Assembly (NCBI GenBank): GCA_037903475.1
Contig: JBAJFG010000047.1
Location: 4,688,001 to 4,752,000, forward strand
DNA from: Ancylostoma caninum
Lineage: Eukaryota > Nematoda > Chromadorea > Rhabditida > Ancylostomatidae
DNA: 64,000 bases
Direction: 5' to 3'
Translations under genes and position numbers: made by a program
Shown here: one piece after another, positions 22,403-34,816 of the stretch
How positions within the stretch are numbered: position 1 is the first letter of the stretch
Layout of the letters: each line of letters begins with the position of its first letter
Notes under the pieces: model-generated
Told to the model about the DNA's origin: nothing
The model's input: only the letters and a program-made list of their open reading frames with translations
Databases searched by the model: none

Positions 22403-25400
22403 GAGTGTCACGACGTTAACACAGAGCTCATAGTTATTAGAACGTGCAAGAAACGAAACGTTGCGGTAGAGTAACAGACAGGAAAGGAAATACAAGTCCA
22501 GGGCTACAGTACCCTCGGCTCCGCGCAGGGCAATCGTGCCGGGACCGTCCAGTTTGCATGCTCAGACGTGTCTGCATGTCCAAACATGTTCGGTATATCA
22601 TTGTGGTGATCCCGCCACTAACAGAAGCATCTGTGATCGGTGAAACGGAATAACACCACATATATAGATGACGTGAACGTTAGGTTTCATGGAAGAATTG
22701 CGACCGGACCTAATGCAGTTTGCAGACGAGTAGATTCGTGCCTGTTTACAATCCAATCAAATAGTACTGCTCATTTTTTTTTTGCAAGGGAAACCATCCA
22801 GATTCTTGTGAAACCAGTGATCGTCTACTACAGGCTTACTCGGCGCACTACTACAAACCACATTGTGTTATAGACAGATGATCAACGTAAAGGTCTTTAT
22901 TTGCAAACAAATTTTGCTCGTAAACGGCATCGTCATTTCCAATCATGCTTCATTCAATGGTATTTTCCTAGAATTGTAGAGCGTCACTTCTGCTTCAAAC
23001 ATGTTTTCTTCTTTTTTTAGTTACGACCCCAGCTAGCACAGTTTTCTGAACGGCATCTGAAATGGAAATCTGGAAAACGATGGAAGTATTGGTACTTGAA
23101 AATTTGACTCACCAAGAAAAAATCCAAACTCAACGTAATATAAGTGCAACACACATTGAAGTCAACGGATTTCAATGTTCATTTTACCCTCTGAGGTGTT
23201 TCTTTTTATCCTTTTCAGTTCTGCCTTCTGTAATGAAGCAATGTGGAAAGGATTGAATATTTTTAGCAATATATGTTATGACATAAGGCTGGTGCACTAT
23301 GAAGAATTTTGGACTGGAAAAGCATCAGCGATCTCTACCTTGAGAAAAAATAGATGGCGTTGTTCTGACATCCACAAAATCAGCAGCACGGATCTACAAT
23401 TTCAAGCTAGTAGAGAAAATGGACAGCTCTGTATCAGTGGAAAATCATATGATCAAACAAATCAGATATGAAAATCTGCAACTAAAGTGGTTAAAAAAGA
23501 ATACGGCACGAGAGTGGATATACACGACATTGAGATCTATCAAATATCCACTATAATATCTTTCAAATAAATCAATGGTTTGAACATGTCTGAACATGCA
23601 AATGACATGCTTTGTGGTCCCACCACGATTGTCTGCGCGTGTACTGTAGCCCTGGTCTTGCATTTCCTTTCCTGTGAGAAACAGTACTAGCGAGGCCGAC
23701 TGGTTTTGTAACGGCTATAGCGGCGAAACTGAAACAGAGTCTGAATGAGCGGGATACGAAAACGAAAACAGCCGTAAACAAGGTGAAGCTAAATCCTTGT
23801 CGATTGGAGGGGAGCAATGTGAAAAAAGAAGTGCAGACGAGTAAAATGCTCAAAAACCAATAACTGAAACGACGAGCTGTGGATAACGAGAAAATCCAAA
23901 CTACCAGACAAAAAACCTCAAAGATTTGCATTTTTTTTTGCAAAAAAAATACAGCATTCAAGTGCATTAAATCTCTTGGAGGGTTACATCTCTGGGCTAG
24001 GATAACCAGCATTACTTCGACTTGAATGAGAGAATACTCGTTTGTAACACAAATCGGTAGACGTGTGGCTTATGCAAAATCCGTGACTTCACCGAAAACG
24101 CAATCCATACGCCTCGAGGCTGCAACCCCTTTTTGTTGACCTTTCCGGACGATCCACTGCATTAAGAATTGGTTCCAGGACCTACTTAACACGGGGCGAT
24201 AACCTTTACTGTTACTCGAGAACTGGTCCCAATGAATTTTAGGCGCTTCTAGTTTAGAGTAGAAATTGTTCCTCTGGTTGATTTTTCACTGTGAAGACTG
24301 GCCTGTTAAGAATGCTCCAGCTCGTCTATTTTCCTGTGTCTAAGGGCTTTGGCGATGCCAGCACATCGGTTAATTCGCTTTTGAATTGGCGCGCAGATAT
24401 GGTTAATAAATTTGCCACGAATGCTAGAAATAATAGTTCAATAAACTTTTGGGAGGCAATAGTTGGCATTTTTGTCATTGGCCCAGATACAATCCGTTTC
24501 GATAGCTATGATTTATGCTGAAAGAATAATTGATTGGGTTATCTTCGGAACGCCCATGCACCCAATCCATATCGATTAGCTCCTTCTGCGCGCAACCGCA
24601 CCGCGTGTGCTGATTCTGACTGCACTATAAATAATGAATTCTAGACTAGACGCTCATAGTTGCCGTTATAATGACGCAGAATAGTTTTTGTACTCACGTT
24701 TCATGGCAGATATCGTCACTGAGACGAGTGACGCAATGGCGGCAAACTGTGAGGCCTGTTAGGCAGTCATATGGGGTGCGAAAGCTACTAGACCTGTCGA
24801 CTTTCGCACGCGCCCATTGTCTAGATGAGTGATTACTTCTGACCTTGGCGCTGCTTGAATAAATTACGGGGATCCGCGGTCTCATTGATTAACGATCCAG
24901 GCATTTCGAGCGTTTATGTCATCAAATGGTGGCGAATATGACGCCATCTCTACTATTTTCTTGCATTCTTTCCCTAAATGGTTGGGTTTTTTTCTCAGCT
25001 AAACTCACTAACTTTCCATAGCAGATTATTTGTGGCCTTTTTCCTCACGTTTCGAACTTGTAGTCATTAATTTGCGTTTCAACTACTTCAAATATTGTAC
25101 TTATCCCGTGTCCTAGGTGTAGATGCACAACCAGTTTCTTCCATGACGCACAGTGGTATTCGTCACCATGTTGGATCTGAGCCAACTTAACTTTATCTAG
25201 CCTTTTGGATCTGAAACAAGTCCAGTACGCAAGATTGCTTAAGTCCACAGTATTTTCCTAAGTCTGCTTGTTTACAAACTGGTACTATTCCAAATTTTCT
25301 GCACACAACTCTCAAAATTAAAATTATCGCTGAAACGTTGATCAGAGCGGTTACTAGCGGTGCTGGACATTTTAAACTGTAACGGTATTCTTGTATGTTT

Positions 25401-28400
25401 GTGGCTGGATACGGCATCTCACGAAATCTCCTAGGCTGTTGCATAGGAGTCATCTGCTATCCTGAACATGAATATTTTAAACGAATAAAGTTATAATATG
25501 AAGTTGTAATATAAAACAAAAACTACATTAGTACAATAACTGGCTAGTTCCGCCCCTAAAATCTCAAAATCGTAGGTTCCACGCTAACATTGCTTACGGA
25601 GCATATTTGCTGACTACCAGAACCTTATTCATTTTGTACCGTAATGTTGTACGTATTTGTGGTGTTACGGTAGGTAGGTATACGATAGAAAGCGTACCTC
25701 ACAGAATCTTCCAAAACCCGGCACAGTGGAGTTATTTGATGTACTGACCCAGGTATCAACGTTATTCCGCAGGACAATGCGATTTCCTCTATGAGAAATG
25801 AGCGTTTTCTTGTGCTTCCTTACAGTAACCCTATAGTAGTCGTATGAAATTAGTCTTATGGTAAAATGTGAGTATGATGTCCGTCATCTGCACATAAAAT
25901 AACCCTAAGAGGAACAGTTTCGCGGAAAAAAAGTAGTAAGGAAATGTTAGTTCAGGCAAAAGACTTGATATTCCTCACCAGGGCATAAGATAATCTCTTT
26001 ACAAAACATTTCAGATGATTCCGTGAGATCCACCGTATACCTACCGTAACCCTGTGAAACGAGATAGTCGTGCAAAATGGGTCTGATAGTCTGATATTCC
26101 GCAGCGTTGTAAAAGACCCCTATAAACAAGGTTCCAGCGAAGAATTGATTTTTACGCCGGAGCCTGCCGGATAGCACTTCCTTGACGACATTTGGGTTTT
26201 TATTAACAGAATTGCAATGTTTACGCTAAACAGCAAACATGTCTTTTGCCCTCAAAACCACCCATTGATTATTTGTTAATTTTTTAAATCTTTATTTTTA
26301 TGTTTAGTCCTAATATAGTTTGTCTCAAACGCCACAATAATTGAGTATCCGTGCATATTGGCGGTTTTTCTTTCCCCTCTCTCCAATATCTGTGCACTTT
26401 CCCATGTCCTTCTTCTCTGTGGCATTTTCCAGCTGTCTTCCCGGATGAACAAGTGACATTTGTCATTTAATCCAGTTTTAACCATTCCATTTTGATTTTG
26501 ACTGTGGCATTACGTACATGTATTTTGATTTTTCCCTCGGTTAAGCCCCACCCACTTCTCGTCCATCATTGGGCAGGCAGCTTACCATCCAGTAATTATG
26601 TATACTGTCTACATTCCTTTCTCACCTGAGTACTGCACATTTTCCTCATTTTTTCTTTAGTTTCTTTCCATTTCCTCATCTGTTCAACGGTAGCCTCCAT
26701 TTTTTTCATTTCCTAATTTCAGCAATTTGTGGAAATTTCCTGGATTCCATTAACTTTCATTTTGCTATCTATCCTTGATTGCCAACTAAGAGGTTCACTC
26801 CCGGCCAGCTAGATAAGTCTTTTTGACTGTTTAGAAGCTCAACTTTAACAGCATTTTCAGAAGTAGTAAAAAGACTTGTGTAGGGGGACGGTTTGACCTA
26901 GTAATGAACCGAACATCCATTTTGCACCGAAACGTAAATTTTATAGGGCTACTGTAGGAACACATTCGAAATTTTATCTCACGGAATCTCCCTGGAATTA
27001 CATATAGGAGTTCTGACGTTCCAAACACCCCTTTTGCTTTTGTGATTTTTTGGGATCCAGCCTTACCTATACCACCTCCACTCCCGCTGTTTCTCGGGTA
27101 ACTCGAGCGAGCGCCAATGATCTTTCCGGCAGGGATCCGTGGGTTTTTTTTGATTACTGTAGGAAAAGAGAAAAAATGTCAATTTTGCTAGAAATTACCA
27201 GACATAATAATTCTGACAATCATGATTTGCCTATGAAATACCAGGAGAGAATTCTGGTAATCATGACTTGCCTATGAAATACCAGGACCCCACCCCTTGT
27301 ACAGTCGCATCGGTAGAATATGAGAATTTTCGCGGGATTTGCGGAATTTTTGCATAACTTCTTTCAAAATGAAAATTTTTTGAAATAAAAAGAACTACGT
27401 GATGTAGAATAACATTTGGGCTGGATAAATGTTCGGAACGTTCTGTGAGATACAGGGGGTCTGCCTACACCTACCACATTTCTGCAAAAATGTTGTTACG
27501 ATGCAATATGTATGTCACATTTTCTGTTTGCCGAATATAACTTGTATGATCTCTAGTACTCAAGGCATCTGAATCACAGTGTGATCATAGAAACTTTTCG
27601 TTCTAATAGCCCGGATGCATCAATTGAAGGATGATTAGTCTCATACACATATGATCATCCATAGGTAGCAAGTGGGTATAGACGTCACCTATGGGTATAA
27701 TAAGGTTTACGGGTACCAACACATTTGTGATGAGTGATTTCACTGATGCATCCAGGACCATCGATCCATGCGGTGACCCTCCCCTCTTCTCCTAATCTCT
27801 TTTTGCAGGGTTTGGGCGAATTTTTAACTCGCGATTCAAGACACTCTCTTAACGATTATGCTTACTGGTGAACAGAAAATCTAAAGTAGCATAAGTTTTG
27901 AAAATATCTTCCGGTAACTGAGACAGGAGCCCTCAGGCGCTCGATGGTTTTACCGACTGTGACGCGGAAGTGGAACTACTAAATCCATTATTTCATACCA
28001 ATTAAGTGCACTCTTAAACCGTTCAATCTCTTATTAGGGAACTGAGAAAGGATCTGCTCTGAAAATCGACTAAATTGAGCGATCAAATGGGTTGAGCTCG
28101 GTAGATATTGTAGAGTACTCATAAGAAGCAATAAAATTTCTGTATAACTTCGGATGTACTGCAAACAGTACCAGGCATTCCAGATGCTCTTTCCTAGGTA
28201 AACTGTTCTGTGAACCTCCTCTGTGGACACCGTTAGCCTTGTAAAAAGGAGCGTGCCGAAATATCATTGAGGCAAAATTGGTGGGAATGTCATGATAATG
28301 ACTAGGATAAGCATCCCAGTGAATCTTTGACTTTATTTGTGATAATTGAACGAGGAGGAGTACAATACTGCTCATGGGCTGTCGGAAACCGACGGTCACA

Positions 28401-29005
28401 CTGAGGAGTCACTGTCATTTTGGCATAACTTCCTTAGAACTACCTCAGTCAAAGCGATTTCATCACCTTTCAACTTGTCTCGAGGATTCTTTTGAATGAC
28501 TTACTGAACATCTGCGTAAGCTTTCCGTTTACTGTTCACTTTAAGTAATCGATATATCGATCGGTGTCGCGTGAATGAGCGGATCACTGGTAGCGGAAGT
28601 TATGTCCTGGGCTAAAACGAGAACTGGATTCTCCTATGCCACAGCTAATTTTATTGCGAATTAACAGTAACTAAAAGTAAGTAATTAACAGTAATTGCCC
28701 ACCAGTTTCTGTTTATTGGATATCTTGAACTTTGGAAACTTTAGAGCATATGGGGTAAATTGATAGTAGTACCACTACAATATTAACATAAATATCAGAT
28801 AAATGCACAAATGTTGAACAGTAAAGAAACTACCGCCTTCCTTCCTTGCTATGTGAATGCCTTTAGTTATAGAGAGATAGATAATCTCACGTATTAAATG
28901 TTTTCTTGTCGCCTTTTTCTTCCATTGCTTCATTTTCATTGCACCATTCTTTTTGAACATTTGTGCCGCTACTATACATGGCGATGACATTGATGATTGT
29001 TTTTA
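22403..29005. other. 6.6 kb intergenic region with decayed dispersed repeats
   Basis: No gene seen. 22480-22610 and 23570-23690 are inverted copies of one repeat sharing TACTGTAGCCCTGG and ATTTCCTTTCCTGT on one strand. A roughly 100 bp repeat containing CTCACGGAATCTCC-like sequence recurs at about 25330-25460, 25630-25750, 26915-27020 and, inverted, 25990-26110. A 28 bp tandem duplication is at 27217-27290 (TTGCCTATGAAATACCAGGA). The AT-rich open frames here match no family I know. Confidence 0.5.
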
Positions 29006-30699
29006 TTAGGGTGTAAAACTATACGTGCGCGTTTGTGGACCGAACAAAAATTATTTTAAAAATGGTGATACAACACATCGGTCCGAGATGTATCCGTGGT
29101 GGGTTTCAGTGACCCTTTGCCAAGTTCTGCGCAGAGCACTAGGACCTCGTTCAATGAGGTCGCTGCGCCATGAGGCAAAACGGCTACTCGTCCAAATTCT
29201 GACCTCGGCGCGGTTTTTGGGCTTTTTCATTTCCAAGAAAAGGTTTTTGGATAGAAGCAAGTGATGGCCTGATAGCGCCAAGTCTAAGCTACATGGCGAA
29301 TACCCAGACAAACTTTCGGAACTTCCGCGGAGCTTGTTCGGAACTTGCGCGGGTGACCCGACGGAAGTTCCGAATAAGCTCCGCGGAAGTTCCGAACTGG
29401 CTCCGCGGAAGTTCCGAACTAGCTCCGCGGAAGTTCCGAAATCGAACAGGAGTGACGTAATTCGTGCATTATAGAGTGAATCATAATTCGAGTAATAAGG
29501 TAAAATGGGCCAACATGGAGTGATGAACACCTCCAGGCGTCCCGATGCCAAAAATAGTGGGACCATGAATCCCACCACAAATCGTTCCACCACCTAACAC
29601 TAATTGCGCATGTAGTAACTATGTTTTCTGAATATGAGCTTCAAGCAGGTCTGCCCTCTGACTGTGCTACGTATCCGCGTCAGGTTTCAAAATCAATGAT
29701 AACATGGAAAAATTCCTCTTTGGTAAAAATCTGTCAAATTTTCGTATTTATGGGAATAATCCCAGGCGTACATTTATTTGACACGAGTTTTACCCGAAAT
29801 TCGACATTAAAGATGTCATTATTGGGGCATCCCGAAGTGAATTTCGAGGAAAAAATAGCGTAAAAATTTTTGTATTCTACACGGCTTCTTATTTGGTTAG
29901 CCGAAGTTAATCAAGAACATATCAATATAAAAATTGGACAAAAACATGTCATTTGATCTGTTAGTTTCTTGGATCATTCCATCTCTCTCGAAGCTCCGCG
30001 GAAGTTCCGAAAAGTGTCAAGCTCCGTGGAAGTTCCGAAGCTACTTTTTTCTCTGCGTCTCCATTCGGAACTTGCGCGGAACCTGCGCGGAACTTCCGGA
30101 AAAATCGACGAGTGACGTCATATTTCCGCGGAGGTTCCGAAAATCGAGCTCTAGTAGTAAATCAGGCTCCGCGGAAGTTCCGAGAATCGGCAAGCTCCGC
30201 GGAAGTTCCGAAAGTTTGTCTGGGTATATGCACGACTTCCCAGCCTGAATTAGAAGATAAGGGCGATCGAAAGTTCGATCGACATTCGAAATTTCGGTTC
30301 AGTTACCCACTGACGGGGTATTTTGAAGGAGAGTTACCCACTGACGGGGTATTTTGAAGGAGTCGCTTTTTAGATGAATGTGATTTAGGAAGAAAGCAAA
30401 TATTCTATTAATGTTCAGAATGAAGTGCTGCGTGATTCTGCTTTTGTCTTTCCCTGTTTGAAGTTGTATAACACACGAGTGGAAAATCTATAATTTTGGT
30501 CGATCGCTTTCAAAAATATCCGTGATAGGTTTCAGTGACCTTAAAAATAGGGTATTGGAATCTATTCAATAATTAACATATGATCAGATGCGTCGTGAAT
30601 AGCTCTTTCAGAAACTGTCAAATATTCTAGGATAGGTGGTCATTGACGAGTCCATTAATGCGGTAGAAAACAGCGCTCATCCATAGTTTTACACCCTAA
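29006..30699. mobile_element. 1.7 kb TA-flanked DNA transposon with 17 bp TIRs (non-autonomous)
   Basis: The ends are perfect 17 bp inverted repeats, TTAGGGTGTAAAACTAT at 29006-29022 and its complement at 30683-30699. Each is bordered by TA (29004-29005 and 30700-30701), the target duplication of Tc1/mariner-like elements. There is no transposase. A second foldback (29301-30226) fills the middle, and a 31 bp tandem duplication (CCCACTGACGGGGTATTTTG) is at about 30303-30361. Confidence 0.8.
29301..30226. repeat. Foldback array of GCTCCGCGGAAGTTCCGAA units
   Basis: The outer ends TACCCAGACAAACTTTCGGA (29301) and its complement ending at 30226 form inverted repeats. Between them a ~19 bp unit, GCTCCGCGGAAGTTCCGAA, occurs about ten times in both orientations, tightly spaced at 29355-29440 and 29990-30215. 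The two clusters are separated by about 550 bp of AT-rich unique sequence. Each unit holds the palindrome-like core GGAAGTTCC. Confidence 0.8.
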
Positions 30700-30701
30700 T
30701 A

Positions 30702-31248
30702 CATGCTTCATAGGTTCAGTTTACTCGTTCTCCCTTTTCATTCAACTACAATACTTGCTTCATGACTAACCTGTAATATTAATGCTGATCGCGAACTACC
30801 TTAGGTGTTATTGCTTGCTACTCAGAATTAACATCAGCGAGTAAATGTCGAACACTGTGTGATGTGTATTCGCAAATTTATTTGGATTCTTTCACATTGT
30901 ATTTAATTTACCATTTTAGGTCTATTCAACAATTCTCCGCTATACAACTGCTATATTCTGGCTATCACACTGTACTATTTCTCTGTCGAAAGTTTCTTTT
31001 CCTGGAAAGCGATAATCAGCCAGGCAAACAATGATCTGGTTGTGACTACAGGATTCAAACATGAATGTAAGTCATGTAATTGTACTTGCTAGTGGAATAA
31101 AGCATATGAGATTTCTTTTCTGTTCGGCGAAAAAAAATAATACGTGAAACATTTTTGTTTAGGGTTAAGATATGCGCTTAATTTGTTCGAGGTTATGAAA
31201 ACATTCGTACTTACAACGAAAACGCACGAGGGTAACAACGTTGTGTGA
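30702..31248. other. Spacer, nothing recognised
   Basis: AT-rich sequence between the TIR element and the first retroelement unit. No coding or repeat signal that I can name. Confidence 0.35.
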
Positions 31249-31501
31249 CATAGACCTAACTACGGGTATATACGAAGCGAGCAAAAATCCTGGCCAGGTA
31301 GTCTCGGACTTCGCATGAAGTAAATATATAAACATATGCCGAGATTTTCAATAGCAAAGATGCTCCCCTATTTAAGAATAATTGTTTAGGCACTTCTTTT
31401 TGCAATTTTTGCAATTATTCTTCTTCCTTCTGCCTCTTCTCGATCATGAACGTGTTTGTTCCGCGTTTATTGCCACATTTCAACCATCATTCTTCTTAAT
31501 A
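31249..31501 (+). promoter_or_regulatory. Retroelement leader, unit 1 (with CCTGGCCAGG palindrome)
   Basis: Matches the leader of the 42 kb unit closely (shared GACATAGA, CTACGGGTA, CGAAGCGAGCAAAAA and GTAGTCTCGGACTTCGCA). The 10 bp palindrome CCTGGCCAGG is at 31289-31298. Its position before the first ORF suggests an untranslated leader of an LTR element; no LTR or primer-binding site is visible upstream. Confidence 0.55.
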
Positions 31502-32052
31502 GAGGATAAAACCATGCGTGCAAACCTCCAGCTGCTGCCTCTCGCAAAACCTGCCGCAACCAGGAATAACAGGATTGCAAAACTCTCCGATCTCCTTGAG
31601 GAGTTACATGGCCTCCGCTTGTCGGACATTAGCTACGACTCCCTAAGACTCCATTCAGCCGTGTACAACGGGACATGCGCGGAGCTCCTTTCGAAGGTTA
31701 CTACTTCTAGGAACCAGGTTACTACTTCTAGGAACCCGGCAAAAGAACTCACCCCCACGCAAAGCGGTACTAAGGGAGGATATGGATAGCACAACGTGCG
31801 TATTCCCGTGCAAGAGTGCGGCTTAATTGCCACACACTCAACCAGCACTTGGTCAGACGCTGCGGCGCATACCTCCTCCACCCGTACGCCCCACTGCTCG
31901 ACTTCGCGTATGGTGAACCCACCCAACTTATAGTCAGTCTTGAGCAGGTGTGGGTAGAGATCCCGAAAATTCGCATCAGAAGCAGAGGGCTGACCTGGAG
32001 AGAACTCGAACAGACCTACCCAGACGAAGATGCAGGGTTTCACAACCATTAG
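31502..32052 (+). pseudogene. Broken copy 1 of the C-x-C-x2-C...QH retroelement protein family
   Basis: The N-terminal part (31514-31694) aligns with the intact ORF at 42112-42726 (shared LQLLPLA.PAATRNNR and LEELHGLRLSDISYDSL). The C-terminal part resumes in another frame at about 31816-32052 (HTLNQHLVRR and YLLHPYAPLLDFAYGE). Between them lies a ~65 bp foreign stretch (31695-31762) made of a duplicated leader fragment (TTACTACTTCTAGGAACC twice), followed by a further frame break near 31812. It is clearly a dead copy. Downstream homology to the 42.9 kb unit continues near 32190-32250. Confidence 0.75.
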
Positions 32053-32486
32053 ACTTCTTTTTTCTTCGCCTCAAGTGAGTTTCAAACATTCTTCTTATCA
32101 TAATCCAACACTAACACTATCACTGGGCTCTAACTTACACCATTTCAACAACCACCATAAATCGAAGATGAGAAATTGCTCTAGCAAAGAAAGGAACATG
32201 CCCTTTAGGTACACCTATTAGTCTTTGTGATGGAACACAAATACTGAATCAAAGAACATAAACCAAATTCAATCAAACAGAAAAATCTTCACCTTACTTT
32301 CATTCCTGGAAGGAAACCACTCACATCAAACTGTCCTCTACACAGCCCTTATCCCGTTCGGCTAGGAGAAAACGCCGCTCTTTACTGAAAAAAAAAACAA
32401 CTAATTACACCTGATTAAGACTTTACGGAATTCTCGAACGAAACCACTACTAAAAAAAGATCGTACTCAGCCACCCCAGTTAAAAA
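32053..32486 (+). other. Retroelement-derived spacer
   Basis: AACATGCCCTTTAGGTACAC and TTTGTGATGGAACACAA near 32195-32245 match 42885-42930, so this is the decayed continuation of unit 1. No intact ORF. Confidence 0.5.
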
Positions 32487-33774
32487 TCTCTATATATAAA
32501 GTAGAATGTCTGTGAGTGTGTGTGTGTATGTATGTATGTATGTATGTTCCTTATAGAAATCGCGCAGGGTGAACCGATCGGGACCAAACTTTGCATGCTC
32601 ATTCCTCATGGGACGGCGGAGGTTTTAGGCTACTTCGTGCCAGGCATTATCGATTGATTTATCGATTTTATTGATTTTTCGCTACTTTTGCCCGGGGGCG
32701 GCGAGGACATGCCTAATGGGGTTTCTCAATGCGCTGAACACGAGTATGATAACCGTTTTGCACGAAATATCGATTTATCGATTTTATTGATTTTTCGATA
32801 TTTCTGCACGAGAGTCAGTAGGGTCAGCTGTACTGGGGTTTGTCAGTGTGCTGAACACGAATATGATAACCGTTTTGCACGAAATATCGATTTATCGATT
32901 TTATTGATTTTTCGATATTTCTGCACGAGAGTCAGTAGGGTCAGCTGTACTGGGGTTTGTCAGTGTGCTGAACACGAATATGATAACCGTTTTGCACGAA
33001 ATATCGATTTATCGATTTTATTGATTTTTTCGATATTTCTGCACGAGAGTCAGTAGGGTCAGCTCTACTGGGGTTTGTCAGTGCGCTGAATACGAATATG
33101 ATAACCGTTTTGCACGAAATATCGATTTATCGATTTTATTGATTTTTCGATATTTCTGCACGAGAGTCAGTAGGGACAGCTCTACTGGGGTTTGTCAGTG
33201 CGGTGCGCTGAAAACGAATATGATAACCGTTTTGCACGAATTATCGACTTATCGATTTTTTGATTTCTTGCTATTTTCGGCCAGGGGTGGTGAGGACATG
33301 GTTACTGGGGTTTCCCAATACGCTAAACACGAATATGATAACCATTTTGTGCAGAATATCTAATTATTTGTACGATTTTTCACCATTTTCGTCCACGGGC
33401 CGGTGAAGAGGTGTCTACTGGGATTTTCCATTGCGCCGTACACGAATATGACAATATATCGACTCAGTAATTCTTTTGCTCTTTCTCCGCTTTTGGAAAG
33501 GGACGGGGTAGGAATATGTTCACTGGATCAATCGAAAACGCTAAACCCTAAGTGCGAATATGGCAACTGCTTTCCATGAATTTGACACTGAAGTAACATT
33601 ACTGACTTTTCGCTTACGGGTCGGTGGAAGAGGGTTACATGAGCCTGCTTATAAGTTTGCCACCAAAATCATAGGCATCCGCAATGAATTTGTCGGCAGT
33701 AGCAATTGTCCTCATTGGTGTGAAATTGCCGGGGTAGTAAAACACCCGAGCGAAGCCGGGTATGCCGTCTAGTT
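32487..33774 (+). mobile_element. Helentron/Helitron-like non-autonomous element with internal minisatellite
   Basis: The 5' end TCTCTATATATAAAGTAGAA followed by short GTGT/ATGT repeats and TTCCTTATAGAAATCGC, and the 3' end with CCCGAGCGAAGCCGGGTA...CTAGT, are the hallmark ends of Helentron-type elements known from many animal genomes. These elements often carry a central tandem array, as here. There is no Rep/helicase ORF. It abuts the gag ORF, whose first in-frame ATG (33762) lies inside the element's 3' end. Confidence 0.7.
32735..33450 (+). repeat. 117 bp minisatellite (about 6 units)
   Basis: Units start GAACACGAATATGATAACCG at about 32735, 32852, 32969, 33087, 33210 and 33324, with a decayed unit near 33437. 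The first four are nearly identical; later ones diverge. Each unit holds ATCGATTTATCGATTTTATT. Because 117 is a multiple of three, a 122-residue frame runs through the array; I do not regard it as a gene. Confidence 0.9.
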
Positions 33775-34683
33775 TCGAGCATAAACCTGAATTGCCATCT
33801 TCTGCGAAAGCGCGAATCAAATATGAGAATTCCAGCTCTAGTCGCGATTCTTCACCTATAATGGCCGAAGATCAACCTATATACCATTCATATAAAATAT
33901 TAGGTGACAGAGTCGAGAAATTCTCTGGCGCAGGAGATAAAACATTCGAGGAATTCTCAGAAGAATACACCGACCTCATCAATAGATTCAAAATTCCTCA
34001 TGAGCATGCAAAAAGTTTACTCCCATTATACCTAGTGGGAGGCGCTAAACTTAAATATCAGAACCTCGACGGTGCAGATAAACTGTCATGGAAAGATCTT
34101 GTTACAACCTTAGCCACCAAATTCAAAAGTGACGCTATCCTCAGTAACGTACACGACGAACTACATAATTTAACCCAGGGCAGAGATACGGTAGGAGATT
34201 TCGCAAAAAAAGTCTTTGCCAAAACAAAAGTAGCTTTCCAAGGACAAAATAAAAATATGATCACTCAGCTAGCAATAGATGGCATTCGCAAAGCAATTCG
34301 CCGCTTTCCCGGTAAAGTAATTTCGAAACGGTAGTTGCTAAAGCAGAAAAAGAAGCACGCATTTTAGAACAAGAAAAACGCGAAGATTCCGAAACGGTGA
34401 AAGCAATGAACTCTCTTATAACGGATGACAAAATCGAACGTTTAGAACAGCGACTGAAAAACATGCGCATTCAAGATGATTTTATAACTACTAAGCCCTC
34501 CAGAATACAAAAGAACAGACCTTTTCCACAAAAATACAACCGACCAATTTCATCTAACTTCAGTAGGAATTTTACTAACAATTTTAGACAACGACCAATC
34601 AGATTCTTTTCTAGAGGACTCCTTCCTAATCGAAATAGACCATTTGGCTTAAGAAGTTTTGCAAGGCCTAGATTGGCGTGACG
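33775..34683 (+). pseudogene. Ty3/gypsy-type gag, frame-broken
   Basis: The first part (to the stop at 34332) has the layout of retrotransposon gag: a KFSGAGDKTFEEFSEEY start, then LPLYLVGGAKLKYQ and LSWKDLVTTLATKF, as in the capsid N-terminal domain of metavirid gag. The reading then shifts. The next frame, to 34681, gives a coiled KIERLEQRLKNMRIQ segment and a basic Arg/Asn/Phe-rich tail suited to nucleic-acid binding, without CCHC knuckles. The upstream end is replaced by the Helentron-like element, so the original start is lost or moved. No protease/polymerase follows. Confidence 0.7.
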
Positions 34684-34717
34684 TGACGCATATCTACCCG
34701 CTTATTCTAGCCCGTTA

Positions 34718-34748
34718 CCTAACGCTATGGGACCTCCCATACGTTAGG
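34718..34748 (+). other. Hairpin between gag and env-like fragments
   Basis: CCTAACG-C-TATGGGA pairs with TCCCATACGTTAGG around a CC loop, 14 bp with one bulged base. A second TTACGTTAGG follows at about 34757. Non-coding. Confidence 0.55.
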
Positions 34749-34816
34749 ATCTCCCTTACGTTAGGAGGAGAGACCATCTAAGAAATCCCACCACACAAAA
34801 TATTCGTTATCCAACT

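Noticed and set aside
20392..22433. Two near-identical short hydrophobic proteins on opposite strands (20392-20634 minus and 22173-22433 plus)
   Set aside because: They are the two arms of one foldback element; similarity is DNA-level inversion, not a gene pair.
29051..29593. 180-residue minus-strand frame
   Set aside because: Runs through the GGAAGTTCC array of a DNA element (repeated LRGSSE/ELPRS-like residues); coding is unlikely.
32688..33056. 122-residue frame with three internal repeats
   Set aside because: It only exists because the 117 bp minisatellite unit is a multiple of three; no start context and no homologue.
32735..33450. Possible CRISPR-like array
   Set aside because: Units are contiguous 117 bp tandem repeats without unique spacers, in a eukaryotic transposon.
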